64,000 nt of DNA, from the NCBI RefSeq assembly GCF_029873635.1, contig NC_080426.1, positions 55,070,093 through 55,134,092 on the forward strand, given 5' to 3'. The position numbers and the translations under genes were made by a program. Positions 24,307 through 36,433 of this stretch are shown piece after piece. The number at the start of each line of letters is the position of its first letter. The stretch's first letter is position 1. The DNA is from Malania oleifera (taxonomy: Eukaryota; Streptophyta; Magnoliopsida; Santalales; Ximeniaceae). Below the pieces are notes generated by a model that was not told the origin of the DNA, made no database searches, and saw only the letters and a list, made by a program, of their open reading frames with translations.

Positions 24307-25938
24307 TATTAGAGACCCGAACCCATAAATAAGAAAAAGGTAAAAAGGGGATTTCAGCAGGGTTCATCGACGAAGCCAGTATATTTGTCGATGAAATCCC
24401 TTCAGTTCTTCATCTGTAAATTCAAAGCATCATCAATGAAGAAATACTAAGCAAACCAAAGAAATATCTGGATGGGGTTCGTCGACGAAGGAAGAGCTTC
24501 GTCCACAAACAGTCCAGGTGGTTCATCGACGAAGGCACCGTTTCGTTGACGAATTTGACTCGATCAAAGGCTCTATAAATATCATCTTTGGTTGCTTAAA
24601 GGGGTAAGAAAACCTGAAAGCTATCTCTCAATGATCATTCGTCATTCATCGTCTGTTCCTATGATAGGAAGTTTCTACATGGATCAAGGGAGGAAACTTT
24701 ACAGTTATAGCGGATCAGATCGTCGTTTTGAAGTTTTTCGGGATTGTCCCTAAAATTGAGGAAAGGATCTAAATTCGTTTATGTTTCTGTAGATCTATAG
24801 TAGATTGAATAATATTGAAGTATTATTCTTCGCTTTTTAGGTTTTGAGGATTCTGTGTCGTGGTTTTGGATCAATAAGCTCGTGTTTCAATTTTCGGGAT
24901 AAAGGTAAGGGGATTTGTTTACATCAGTATTTTTAGAAAAAAAAAACCACAGGATATGTAGCTTATGTTTATATGTACTTATGGACTGCTTATTTGCAAA
25001 GTTTTATCGGGTATAAATGTTGATTCTTACGGTTTTTCACGATTCTACGATTTTGGCAAAAAATGGGGTTTTTAGCATATGATCTCTAAATTTCTTAAAC
25101 TAGTTTATTTGCACTAATACTAAAGTAGGAGATGCTTGAAACGCTTAATAGCAGCAAAAATGATATTTTACTAACTAGTCTATATGAAATGTATATTTGA
25201 CCAAATAAGTGTGACGTATGATATGAATTGATTTTATACTGATTTGAGATGCATGTAAATGAACTATGGGGGCTAAGGTTCCTAGGAGTTATCAGAATTA
25301 GCAGAAAACATGTGCCGGTTAGATACCATGCCAAATATGAGAAAAGAGTAAAACCGAGAGGTTACGAGCCGGTTTTTACCACAGTATGAATGAAAGTATG
25401 CATGAATGAGATTGTGAAAATACTAGAATTGCACAGGTGAATATTTTTTAATGTAAATTATATATATGATATTGGGACCGCAGCTTGTCTCAATAGTATA
25501 TGAAGCCTTAAAAAGCTTATATTATGTAGGCTCGGTACCGTTTCAAAAATAGAGGTACAGTGCAACCACACGTAGTTATTGTTTAGTGCGAGGACCTAGT
25601 AGTAGGCTTGGTAAGAAAGGTCACTAGTTAAAAGGGATTAGGGTGGTGATGGCCAAGTTGAACTGCAGTATGTTATGATGTCTGACGATGATTGTACGTA
25701 CAGGGCTCGATCATTGTCTTCTTATCGCACAACCCTTGCCACGGGGAGTTACTAGCATAGTTATGATAGTTTCAAGCTGGACGATGTTCTAAATATGCAT
25801 ATACATGATTTAAAAGCTTTACTGAATAGAGTCACATGTCTGACTACTAGGTAGAGGGATAGTGTAGTGTATGGGCCTATACCCTACCCTAACCTCGGGA
25901 ACTCTCTCTGGTAATAATGCTAAGTTATCTATTATCAG

Positions 25939-25982
<44 letters not shown>

Positions 25983-26513
25983 CGTAGATTGTACATTCTC
26001 AATATTGTAATACATATATGTATTACAATATTGAGAATGTGCAATCTACGTAACTATTTTCAAACAAGGATGTAACTGCACAGTCACACACTGATGTAAT
26101 ATCTTCCTCTGTACTAAGAAGTGTCTCACCCCAATCTTACAACCTTTTTTTTAAGGATTACAGGAAATCGGTCCTAGTCTCCTAGAAAGACTTTGGAGAG
26201 TAGCGTCCGGTTAGATGACGTAAGTTTTGTATGAGTTCTAGGTTGTTTAGCCAGGATGGGTTTTCTTTTTGGGAATGTAATACAATTTATGTTTTACGTA
26301 CGGATGAATGTAGATAAGGAACAGTTAGATACTTTGCTATGTCTATTAGAATCCATATGAATGTTTATGTTTTCTGCAATATATGTGAGTACAGATCCTT
26401 ATAAATACCCGTATGTCCTTGTTTAGGGTGGGTAGTTATGATTTCCGAGGATTTGTACAAGATATGTATGTATAGTAGCACTCTGGGGCTATACTAAGGG
26501 TTAGGGCATTGCA
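24307..26513 (+). repeat. 3' LTR of the Tekay-like element
   Basis: It follows a purine-rich tract (AAGGAGGGGAGA, 24,295-24,306) and starts TATTAGAGACC, with the first G changed, ending GGGCATTGCA. It carries the palindrome array at 24,363-24,553, the TATA box near 24,572-24,582, the gypsy LTR motif at 26,110-26,132, and an extra TA repeat plus hairpin (25,941-26,052) absent from the 5' LTR. Confidence 0.87.
25941..26052. repeat. TA repeat followed by a 72-bp near-perfect palindrome
   Basis: About 40 bp of TA repeat is followed by 25,981-26,052, whose 36-bp arms match with one mismatch around the centre TACATATATGTA. Only the right arm exists in the 5' LTR (about 18,705-18,745). The left arm is thus an inverted copy made after insertion or in the donor element. 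Confidence 0.85.
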
Positions 26514-26641
26514 GATTGACTGCAATATAAATGCAACATTCCTGTATAGGATTGGATCCGTACCTTTTAGACGGAAGATGGTTGATTTTAGGATTAACGA
26601 CGCATTCCTCACAAACATAATGAGGGAATAATCAACACCAT

Positions 26642-28617
26642 TGTTGACCTTATAGGTCGCACCCGATTTTGATAATGACAAATACTGATATTTGATGATT
26701 GTCGAGTGCTTATGTAGGTTCAAATAAATATCCCAAGGAAGGACACTTAAAGAAACAAGAAGACCACGAAGACTTGTATTTGTAACTGTAATTCATATTA
26801 GTCTGTAATAATTCATATGGGTCTGTAATAGTAACCTAGGTTGTGGTTGTATGTTTATCACCTGCACATCATGCATACAAGATATAGTGTGAGCTCAATT
26901 ATGCCATAGCAAAGACCTTAGGCTCCAACACTCACACACACATAGCATAGAATATATGGGTGTGTTATAACTGTGCTTAAAATTAGACAAATATAAGCAA
27001 GCTAAGAGGAGTCGGGCGATTAAACCCTTGGAGTACAAAACTCCTCGGGCGCCCGAACTTTGAAAGTCAAAATGTTGACCAGCCTTCGGGTGACCGAACC
27101 TCAAATGCACATATCTTCCCCAAGTGCCCAAACCATTCGAAAGGGACTATTCACCAACTCGGGGGCCCTATGGTTTTAGTTCAAATATATCCCCGGGCGA
27201 CCAAACACCTGCCTTCAGGCCACTGAAAATTTAACCAGGCACCCGAAGTCACGAAGCTTGGCTACTGACTTTCATTCGGATTGCCAAACCTTTATCTGGG
27301 AAACCGAACTTAATTGAAAAACTTTTTGAACTTTGTCTTATCGGGTGACCGAACCAAGGTTCAGCCACCCGAACCTCGCCCGGTTAAAATTATTTTAACC
27401 ATGGTAAAACAAGCTTATTTAAAGCTAATTGGATCTTAATAATTTGAGATTTTTTTAATAATACCCATCCTGTCCCAAACGGTTATATTTTTTCACTTGG
27501 CTATAAATATGCTCTCATTTGCATGATTAGAAGAGGATTAGCAAAAAGTGATTAGCAAAAATTCTCTCTCTCTTGAAAATCAAATTTTTGCCCTAATGCT
27601 CTCAAACTTGTATCTTCTTGATCAAATCCAAGATTGTGAGAGTTTCATTCGTGTTTACTTGATTGTTGCTCAAAGCTAATATCCCATTGTTGTGTGTGCT
27701 TGAGACTTATTTAGTTGGGAGCATAACTTAGGTTTATCCCATGGATTTCTCATTTATAAGTCTAGTGTGGAATTAAACCAAGGAAGCTTAGGATATTTGC
27801 ATTTCATTGCAAGTGTCCAATAGCTTTGCTTTTGGTGTACAAAGATTTTTTTTAAACAAGCAAGCAACCTTTTCAAACTAGCTTTGTGCTTATTTCAATG
27901 AAGAAAATCATTTAGAAACTAGTTTGATTATCTTGGAATATTGATGTGTTATTGAAATATTTTATTTAGGTTCCAAGTCATTGCTTGTGTGTTGATTATT
28001 CTTGAGCATCATATTGATTGTATTGTGTTGGACACTCTTGAGCTTCATATTGACTATACTGTGCTGAGTATTGATAGAACAAACCTTGCATCACTGAGCT
28101 TACACTATATCCTTACTTTTGATGCGTATGCGATTGAACATATTATTTGGGTACAAATCTGCTTTACATGAAAGCACTATTTCATTGTACCATTTGATTG
28201 TAAATTTGAGTGATTCGAGGCATGGCCTAAGGGGGTGGTAATCTAGTTCGGTAAGGATTGGTGTAAAGGTTGAGGTCAGCCCTATGCTAATTGACCTGGT
28301 TTGTATAGGTACCGCTCCACCCGGTTAAGTGAGCAAGTGATAGTGGTAATCCTTGTGCTTGTTAGCCAAGGCGGGGACGTAGGCAATTGGCCGAACCTCG
28401 ATAACATTTCTGTGTGTCACTCTTACTTTATTGTTCTTCTAGTACATGTGCTATTAATTAAATTGCTTCATTTAATTTCTGATATATTTATATTACTCAC
28501 ACTAGATTGACCATAGGGTTGTGAACATACTACTGTTAGGAGGAAGACCTAGGGGTTGAATTTTAAAAATACCAATTCACCCCCCCCCCCCCTCTTGGGT
28601 TCACGGTAAAGCTAACA
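26642..28617 (+). repeat. 5' LTR of copia B
   Basis: U3 holds the palindrome array (27,012-27,374). The TATA box (GGCTATAAATATGC) is near 27,501-27,514. The conserved copia LTR island GGGGACGTAGGC...GCCGAACC is at 28,373-28,400. A run of C (28,581-28,592) near the end is much shorter in the 3' LTR. Short frames inside (26,895-27,131, 27,989-28,171) are not genes; equivalents recur in the 3' LTR. Confidence 0.93.
27012..27374 (+). promoter_or_regulatory. array of twelve short palindromes in copia B U3
   Basis: Units like TCGGGCGCCCGAAC and TCGGGTGACCGAAC start near 27012, 27045, 27086, 27120, 27159, 27193, 27215, 27235, 27276, 27296, 27341 and 27361. Steps are either 20-22 bp or 33-45 bp. The array ends about 130 bp upstream of the TATA box. 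The 3' LTR (about 33,788-34,155) and the LTR at 63,446 have the array at the same offset from the LTR start. Role unknown. Confidence 0.6.
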
Positions 28618-28619
28618 AT

Positions 28620-28632
28620 TGGTATCAGAGCC
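28620..28632 (+). other. primer-binding site of copia B
   Basis: TGGTATCAGAGCC starts two bases after the LTR end GCTAACA and matches initiator methionine tRNA. Confidence 0.92.
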
Positions 28633-28673
28633 ACACAACACAGACTAGTTGTTATTTTGCAAAAAGATCACAT

Positions 28674-29770
28674 ATGGCTCATAGCTCCGTGACCCTTTTC
28701 CCTAAGGTACCATCTTCAACACGACCTCTTGTTTTCAGTGGTGTTAATTACACCTTCTAGAAACAGAGGATGCGCATCTACCTTTAGAATACTAATTGGA
28801 AAGTGTGGAGTATTGTCTCTAAGGGAAACTATATCCCTATGAAAACTGAGGGTGCACCTAGGATTCCTAAGACTGAGGATGAATATGATGATGATGATGA
28901 TGATATGAAAGTTGTTAGTCTTAATGCCATTGTCATAAATATTTTATATTGTAGTCTTGATTTAAATGAATTTAGCAGTATTATGGCATGTTCTCCTGCA
29001 AAAGAAATATGGGACAAGTTAGAGGTCACATATGAGGGTACTAGAGATGTGAAAGACAGTAGGATAGATATGTTGACCAGTGAGTATGAGGCTTTTAGGA
29101 GGAATGTAGGTGAGTCCATTTAGAGCATGTACACTAGATTCACACACATCATAAACTCACTACATGCATTAGGAAAGACCTATCTCGCATATGAGATGAT
29201 TAGGAAGATCCTTAGAGGCTTACCTCCTATTTGGGAAGCCAAGGCTACGGCCATTGCTGAGGGTCGAGACCTTAAGGCCATGACCTTAGATGAATTGATA
29301 GGTTCCTTGATTACTTATGAATTGTCCATAAATGAAAGGCTTAATGAGCACAACAAGCCTAAGAAAGTTACTGCATTAAAAACCTCCACGAACATATCTA
29401 GTGAGTGCAGTGGATCTGAAACTGATAAGGATATGGCAATGCTAACCAAAAAGTTTAGCAGATTTTTCAGGAAAAACAGAAAGCCATTCAAAAATTACAG
29501 GGAATCCATTACTGAAAAGGGAGAGCCTAGCAGAAGAAAAGAAAAGTCAAATGCTCCCACATGTTATAATTGCAATAAAATTGGGCATATCAAACTAGAC
29601 TACCCATTGTTGAAAAAGGAAATCATGAAAAAGAAGAAAGCTAGGAAGGCGAGCACTTCATGGGACCAATACAGCAGTAGTGACTTGGATACAGATCATA
29701 GTGACTCGAAGGTCGCTAATCTGTGCTTAATCGCACACGAAGATGAGGTATGCCTAAGATTGTCATCCTC
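28674..29770 (+). pseudogene. copia B gag, shortened, with stops
   Basis: The ATG at 28,674 opens MAHSSVTLFPKV. Homology to the copia A Gag continues through WKVWSIVSKGNYIPMK and MLTSEYEAFRRNVGESI. TAG stops occur near 28,758 and 28,788, where copia A has Trp and Leu codons, and at 29,121, where copia A has Gln. The single zinc knuckle reads CYNCNKIGHIKLDY, its last cysteine changed to tyrosine. The coiled-coil and second knuckle of copia A are missing: AHEDEV is followed almost directly by the protease DRWYMDSGCS. That is an in-frame internal deletion of several hundred bases compared with family A. Confidence 0.85.
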
Positions 29771-31374
29771 CAAGGATAGATGGTACATGGATAGTGGGTG
29801 CTCACTACACATGACCGACAACAAGGGCAAATTCACATCATATGCCCCTAAGGATGGAGGCTATGTAACATTTGGGGACAATGCCAAAGGACCTATCATC
29901 GGGGTAGGTAGGGTTGGTAAGGATTCGTCTCTTACTATTGATAATGTTTTGCTGGTTGATAGACTAAAACATAATCTACTTAGCATAAGTCAGTTGTGTG
30001 ACATAGGATATAAAGTATCTTTTGAAAATGACAAATGCATAGTAGAAAATAAAACAGATCACAAAGTTCTTTTACTACTGATAGACATGAAAATGTTTAT
30101 ACTACCTCTATTGATAATCTAGCTTCACAACAAGTAACATTCTTTTCTGCTATAAATGAAGCTAGTTGGTTATGGCATAGGCGTTTAGGACATGCTAGCA
30201 TGAATTTATTGTCTAAACTTGTTAGAAAAGAATTAGTTAAAGGCTTGCCTAAGATGTCTTTTGTAAAGGATAAAATATGTGATGCGTGTCAAATGGGTAA
30301 GCAAACAAAATCTAGTTTAAAGAAAAAGAAATTTATATCTACTACTAGACCTTTGGAGATGCTTCACCTAGATCTATTTGGACCTAATTCTGTGTAAAGC
30401 CTTGGTGGTAAATCTTATGCTTTTGTAATTGTGGATGACTTTTCTAGATTCACATGGGTATTGTTTCTTGCACATAAAAATGAATCATGTGAAAAATTCA
30501 CCAAACTTTGTAGGAGAATTCAGAATAAAAAAGGATATAAAATCACTCACATAAGAAGTGATAGAGGCACAGAATTCAAAAATGAAAGCATAGAAAAATA
30601 TTATGACTTAGAAGGTGTATCACATAACTTCTCTACACCTAGGACACCTCAACAAAATGGTGTAGTAGAAAGAAAGAAGAGGTCACTGCAATAAATGGGT
30701 AAAACTATGTTGAGTGAGCATAACTTACCTAAATACTTTTGGGTTGAGGCCATTAATACTGCATGCTATGTTATAAATAGGGTGTTAATTAGACCATCAA
30801 TTAATAAACCCCTTATGAATTATGGAACAACCATAAACCTAATATTTCCTATTTTCATGTGTTTGGTTGTAAATGCTTTGTACTTAGAGATAATGAACAA
30901 CTAGGAAAGTTTGACTCCAAATCTGATGAAGGTATTTTCCTAGGATATGCATTAAATAGCAAAGCATATAGGGTTTTCAATAAAAGAACTTTAACTATCA
31001 TTGAATCTATTCATGTTGTGTTTGATGAGTCTAATCCATTTTCTAATAAAGATGATGAAGATGATATTGATATTAGAAAATTCTTAGAGAAAATGTCTAT
31101 TGAAAACAATGCAAGTGAAAATCAAGAAGCAAATGAAAAATCACTTAAAGATAATGAAAATGGAAATCAGCAGTTGCCTAGAGATTGGAAATTCATTAGA
31201 AGTCATCCTATAGATCAAATCATAGACGAACCATCCCACGGTGTAGCCACAAGATCCTCCTTGAGAAATATAGTGAATTATTCTGCTTTCTTATCCCAAA
31301 AAGAACCTAAAAATATTAAAGAAGCCATAAAAGATGAGTCTTGGGTGATGTCCATGCAAGAAGAGCTTCATTAA
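29771..31374 (+). pseudogene. copia B protease and integrase
   Basis: The protease motif DRWYMDSGCSLHMTDNKGKF is in the same frame as gag. A frame change near 30,070-30,120 leads to the pre-integrase segment (WLWHRRLGHASMNL, then CDACQMGK) and the integrase core HLDLFGPN, RSDRGTEFKN and NGVVERKKR, preserving the D-D-E residues. Stops occur at about 30,397 (TAA for the Gln of NQIQSL in copia A) and 30,692. A second frame change near 30,815-30,860 precedes FGCKCFVLRDNEQLGKF. Confidence 0.87.
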
Positions 31375-32830
31375 TTTTAAAGAAGCAAAGTGTGGACCTT
31401 AGTTCCTAGGCCTAATGAGCATACGATCATTGGAACTAAATGGGTATATAGAAACAAGAAAGATGAGAATGGGGTAGTGACTAGGAATAAAGCTAGACTA
31501 GTTGCCCAAGGGTATAACCAACAGGAAGGGATTGACTTTAATGAAACATATGCCCCTGTTGCTAGATTAGAAACCATTCGTATGCTATTTGCCTTTGCCG
31601 CTTTTAAAAATTTTAAATTGTTTCAAATTGATGTTAAAAGCGCTTTTCTAAATGACTACATTAATGAAGAGGTATACGTAAAACAACCACCCGGTTTTGA
31701 AAATCATAAATATCCTGATCATGTTTACCGGTTATCTAAGGCCTTGTATGGATTGAAATAAGCTCCTAGAGCTTGGTATGAGAGATTTAGTGGTTTTCTA
31801 CTAGAAAATGGGTTTACCCATGGCAAGATTGACACTACACTTTTTATCAAATCCAAAAATGATGATATGCTCCTTGTTCAAATTTAAGTGGACAATATCA
31901 TTTTTGGGCTAACTAATGATGAGCTGTGTAATGAGTTTCCTAAATGCATGCAAAGTGAATTTGAAATGAGCATAATGGGTGAACTTAGTTTCTTCTTAGG
32001 GCTACAAATTAAGCAAGCTAATCATGGAACTTTCATATGTCAATCTAAATATATCAAGGATTTGCTAAAGAAATTTTATATGGAAGATTGCAAAATTCTT
32101 GGTACACCTATGAACCCTTCCATTAAACTTGATAAAGATGAGCAAGGAATCCCTATTGACATAAAATTGTATCATGGCATGATTGGGAGTCTCCTACATC
32201 TCACTGCTAGTAAGCTTGATATTATGTTTAGTGTATGTATGTGTGCTAGGTTTCAGGCTGCTCCTAAGGAATCTCATCTAAAAGTTGTTAAACGAATCCT
32301 TAGGTATCTAGTTGGGACTATTGAATTAGGATTGTGGTATCCTAAGCATACTACCTTTGAGATTGTTAGTTACACTGATGCTGACTTTGCCCGGTAGTAA
32401 GGTTGATAGAAAAAACACTAGAGAAACTTGTCATTACTTAGGACAATCTCTTGTTTCTTGGTTCTCTAAGAAACAAAACTCAGTTGCCTTATCCACAGCC
32501 GAAGTTGAATATATTGCAGCTAGAAGTTGTTGTGCCCAAACTCTTTATATGAAACAACAACTTGTGGATTTTGGATTGCACTATGAAACAATACCGATTA
32601 AATGTGATAATACTAGTGCAATCAACATCTCTAAAATTCCTATCTCACATAAGCACATTGAGATTAGACATCATTTCCTTTGTGATCATGTGCAAAAAGG
32701 AGATGTGGCTCTTGAGTTTGTATGCACTAATGAACAATGGGCCGATATATTCACTAAACCACTACTCGAGGATAGGTTTACACAAATTAGACATGAATTA
32801 GGCTTAATGCATAGTAGAGAAGCTTCCTAA
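31375..32830 (+). pseudogene. copia B reverse transcriptase and RNase H
   Basis: Two TAA codons just before KVWTLVPRPNEHTIIGTKW open the break. The RT then reads well ([28 protein letters not shown]), with a TAA at 31,759 in LK-stop-APRAWYE. The catalytic YVDD is destroyed: it reads stop-VDN, the tyrosine codon now TAA and the second aspartate asparagine. RNase H begins around 32,380 after a frame change (SKVDRKNTRETCHYLGQSLV, AEVEYIAARSCC, CDNTSAINIS) and ends at TAA 32,828-32,830. Enzymatically dead. Confidence 0.9.
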
Positions 32831-33402
32831 ACTTAGATGTCTCATAAATTGCATAAATTTAAGGGGAGCACTCAAATGAGAACATTTTGTAAGTCTTAGC
32901 AACTAATATTATTGTTCACTTGCTTTCTTGCTTTAGACTTAGTGAAAGCTGATTATTGATTGTGTGCACAATTCATATTTCTATCGCATGCCTAAATTGA
33001 TTATCATTTGTGATGCACAACTTGTCCACTTCATGATCGTATTGACACTTTATTTGCTTGATTGGACCATACTGAACTGTTGAGTAGTTATGGATAAAAT
33101 GCTAGGACATATTTAGACTTAAACAGGTTACAATTATACAGGATGTATTTTGGAAAGTCTAATTTACAAACGGCACTCTGCCGAAATTTTTATAAATCTT
33201 TCCAACTTTTCCTATATTTTTGTAACATTTACCCATTGCTTAGTTTACTTTAATTGGCCCTTTTTGCTATTTCCAAAAGGGGGAGACGGAAAACGGGGTA
33301 AAAATAATGGGTAACGTAAAATAGTTTGTTTAGAATGCATATTGAAAGGGTGAGCCTTCTTAGGCTTAACCCACATTTTTGCTTGGTGTATTTGTCATCA
33401 TC

Positions 33403-33414
33403 AAAAAGGGGGAG
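33403..33414 (+). other. polypurine tract of copia B
   Basis: AAAAAGGGGGAG ends two bases before the 3' LTR start TGTTGACC. It primes plus-strand DNA synthesis in this element type. 32,831-33,402 is untranslated element sequence. Confidence 0.88.
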
Positions 33415-33416
33415 AA

Positions 33417-35386
33417 TGTTGACCTTATAGGTCGCACCCGGTTTTGATAATGACAACTACTGATATTTGATGATTGTCAAGTGCTTATGCAGGTTCAAAT
33501 AAATATCCCAAGGAAGGACACTTAAAGAAACAAGAAGACCACGAAGACTTGTATTTGTAACTATAATTCATATCGGTCTGTAATAATTCATATGGGTCTG
33601 TAATAGTAACCTAGGTTGTGGTTGTATGTTTATCACCTGCACATCATGCATACAGGATATAGTGTGAGCTCAATTAGAACATAGCAAAGACCTTAGGCTC
33701 CAACACTCACACACACATAGCATAGAATATATGGGTGTGTTATAACTGTGCTTAAAATTAGACAAATCTAAGCAAGCTAAGAGGAGTTGGGCAACCGAAC
33801 CCTTGGAGTACAAAACTCCTCGGGTACTCGAACTTTGAAAGTCAAAATGTTGACTAGCCCTCGGGTGACCAAACCTCAAATGCACACATCTTTCTCAGGT
33901 GCCCAAACCCTTCGAAAGGGACTGTTACCCAACTCGGGCGCCCTATGGTTTTAGTTCAAATATATCCCCGGGCGATCGAACACCTGCCTTCGAGCCACCA
34001 AAAATTTGACCGGGTACCCAAACTCACGAAGCTTAGCTACTGACTTTAATTCAGGCTACCGAACCTTTATCCGGGTGACCGAACTTAATTGAAAAACTTT
34101 TTGAACTGTATCTTATCGGGCAATCGAACCAAGGTTCAGGCACCTGAACCTCGCCCGATTAAAATTATTTTAACCACGGTAAAACAAGGTTATTTCAAGC
34201 TAATTGGATCTTAATCCTTTGGGACTTTTTTAATAATATCCATCCTGTTCCAAACGGTTATATTTTTTCACCTAGCTATAAATATGCTCTCATTTGCATG
34301 ATTAGAAGAGGATTAGCAAAAAGTGATTAGCTAAAATTCTCTCTCTCTCTGTAAATCAAATTTTTGCCCTAATACTCTCAAACTTGTATCTTCTTGATCA
34401 AATCCAAGATTGTGAGAGTTTCATTCGTGTTTACTTGATTGTTGCTCAAAGCTAATACTCCCATTGTTGTGTGTGCTTGAGACTTATTTAGTTGGGAGCA
34501 TAGCTTAAGTTTATCCTACGGATTTCTCATTTACAAATCTAGTGTGGGATTAAACCAAGGAAGCTTAGGATATTTGCATTTCATTGCAAGTGTCCAATAG
34601 CTTTGCTTTTGGTGTACAAAGATTTTTTTTAAACAGGCAAACAACCTTTTCAAACTAGCTTTGTGCTCATTTCAATGAAAAAAATCATTTAGAAACTAGT
34701 TTAATTATCTTGGAATATTGATGTGTTGTTGAAATATTTTGTTTAGATTCCAAGTCATTGCTTGTGTTGATTATTCTTGAGCATCATACTGATTGTATTG
34801 TGTTGAAAACTCTTGAGCTTCATATTGACTATACTGTGTTGAGTATTGATAGAACAAACCTTGCATCACTGAGCTTACACTATATCCTTGCTTTTGATGC
34901 GTATATGATTGAGCGTATTATTTGGGTACAAATATGCTTTACATGAAAGCACTATTTCATTATACCATTTGATTGTAAATTTGAGTGATTCCAAACATGG
35001 CCTGAGGGGGCGGTAATCCAGCCCGATAAGGATTGGTGTAAAGGTTGAGATCAGCCCTGTGCTAATTGACCTGGTTTGTATAGGTGCCGCTCCACCCGGT
35101 TAAGTGAGTAAGTGATCGTGGTAATCCTTGTGCTTATTAGCCAAGGCGGGGACGTAGGCATATGGTCGAACCTCGATAACATTTCTGTGTGTCACTCTTA
35201 CTTTATTGTTCTTCTGGTGGATGTGCTGTTATCTAAATTGCTTCATTTAATTTCTGATATATTTATATTACTCGCACTAGATTGACCATGGGGTTGTGAA
35301 CATATTGCTGTTAGGAGGAATACCTAGGGGTTAAATTTTAAAAATTCCAATTCACCCCCTCTTTTGGGTTCACGGTAAAGCTAACA
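33417..35386 (+). repeat. 3' LTR of copia B
   Basis: TGTTGACC...GCTAACA, 1,970 bp, matching the 5' LTR throughout. It carries the same U3 palindrome array, a TATA box (AGCTATAAATATG, near 34,275) and the GGGGACGTAGGC island at 35,147-35,175. Confidence 0.93.
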
Positions 35387-36433
35387 ACCATCTACTTGAA
35401 CATGTTATAGGGTAATTAATAAACATGGATAAGAGTTGGATGAAGGCTCGGGGTAGGTTTTTTTCAAAATACGTTAAAGAGGTACATTATTTCATAGAGT
35501 CTACACCTCTTTGTGTAGACAAAGCCTGTAGAATAATACTTATATCCTTTCTTTGTCCGCGCTGATTACATTTCAGCATGGTTAATAGGAGACTATCTTC
35601 GTAGCAATGGATAGGTAAAAACGAATGCTGATATTATCCATGGAGCAAAACTAGATATATATCTGGTGATGTTGTGACTAACCTTGCTAGTGTGCTTGAC
35701 ACCACAAATGAGAATCATTTGTGAGTTAAAGATAAAATAGAACAAGCAACTCATGTCCTTTTAAGTAGAATGCTTTATAAGTCAACTCAAGATCCCCCTA
35801 AGGGTTGTATTATTATTGTCGGTTTTAAAAATCGTCGGTAATATAGTGGATTATTAGGGATGGTTTTCTTTAATCATCACTAATAGTGTAAGTATTCGTG
35901 AGGGTTTTTTAAAACCATTGCTAATAATGCACGTTAACAAAAGAACAATCTACGTTTGATTGGTTGAGTTTAGATGACGAGCTACTATCTTTCGTTAAGT
36001 GCTTGGGTGCTTGTGAGCTAGCTGGAATAGGTTGTGTAGCGAAGTATCTGCCACATCGGGTGGCTATGCAATTTAGAATGGATTAATAATTTCCGGGCAA
36101 GGTTGACTTCTTGCTCGTCCCACAAAGATCATTCCAAGCAAGGGTTTCCATTAGACACTACAACTGATGGAAGAATCATATGTTGACTCGAGGAAATTGT
36201 AGTGAAGTATGTGTTTTTGAAGATAAGTAAGCCTAAGACTTCACCATTTGATCAAGCAATAATGCACAGGGAGATGTTGCGATTCCTCCACATCGAGGAA
36301 TCCTAACAATCATAGTGAAGGACCTTCCAAGATGAAGGTAGAGATGGTAAATGAATAGAGCAATGAGGAGGAAGATTTCTCTCTGGATACAAAGGGAAAA
36401 CCCATTGATGCAAGTGAAACTAATGTCAAATCG

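Larger units (their letters stand above)
14902..26513 (+). mobile_element. Ty3/gypsy chromovirus, Tekay/Del-like, decayed
   Basis: Complete architecture on the plus strand: 5' LTR, PBS, gag, protease, RT, RNase H, integrase, C-terminal chromodomain-like segment, PPT, 3' LTR. RT before integrase defines Ty3/gypsy. The integrase ends in a WHNHLVEEASWELE segment typical of chromoviruses, and long LTRs of about 2.2 kb fit Tekay/Del (inference). Flanks read AATTG on the left and GATTG on the right, a probable target-site duplication with one change. All coding regions carry stops or frameshifts. The two LTRs have diverged, and the 5' one holds a 2.1-kb insertion, so this is not a recent arrival. 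Confidence 0.92.
26642..35386 (+). mobile_element. Ty1/copia element B, near-complete, non-autonomous
   Basis: Two LTRs of 1,976 and 1,970 bp, each TGTTGACC...GCTAACA, enclose PBS, gag, protease, integrase, RT, RNase H and PPT in copia order. ACCAT occurs immediately before (26,637-26,641) and after (35,387-35,391), a perfect 5-bp target-site duplication. The host sequence rejoined across it matches the right arm of the surrounding inverted repeat. The first 100 aligned LTR bases differ at about four sites, so insertion is moderately old. Coding regions hold many stops and three frame changes. A family-B LTR also begins at 63,446. Confidence 0.95.

Noticed and set aside
28581..28592. A run of C in the copia B 5' LTR considered as a polypurine tract
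   Set aside because: It lies inside the LTR, and the 3' LTR has a much shorter run at the same place, so it is homopolymer variation. The true PPT is at 33,403-33,414.
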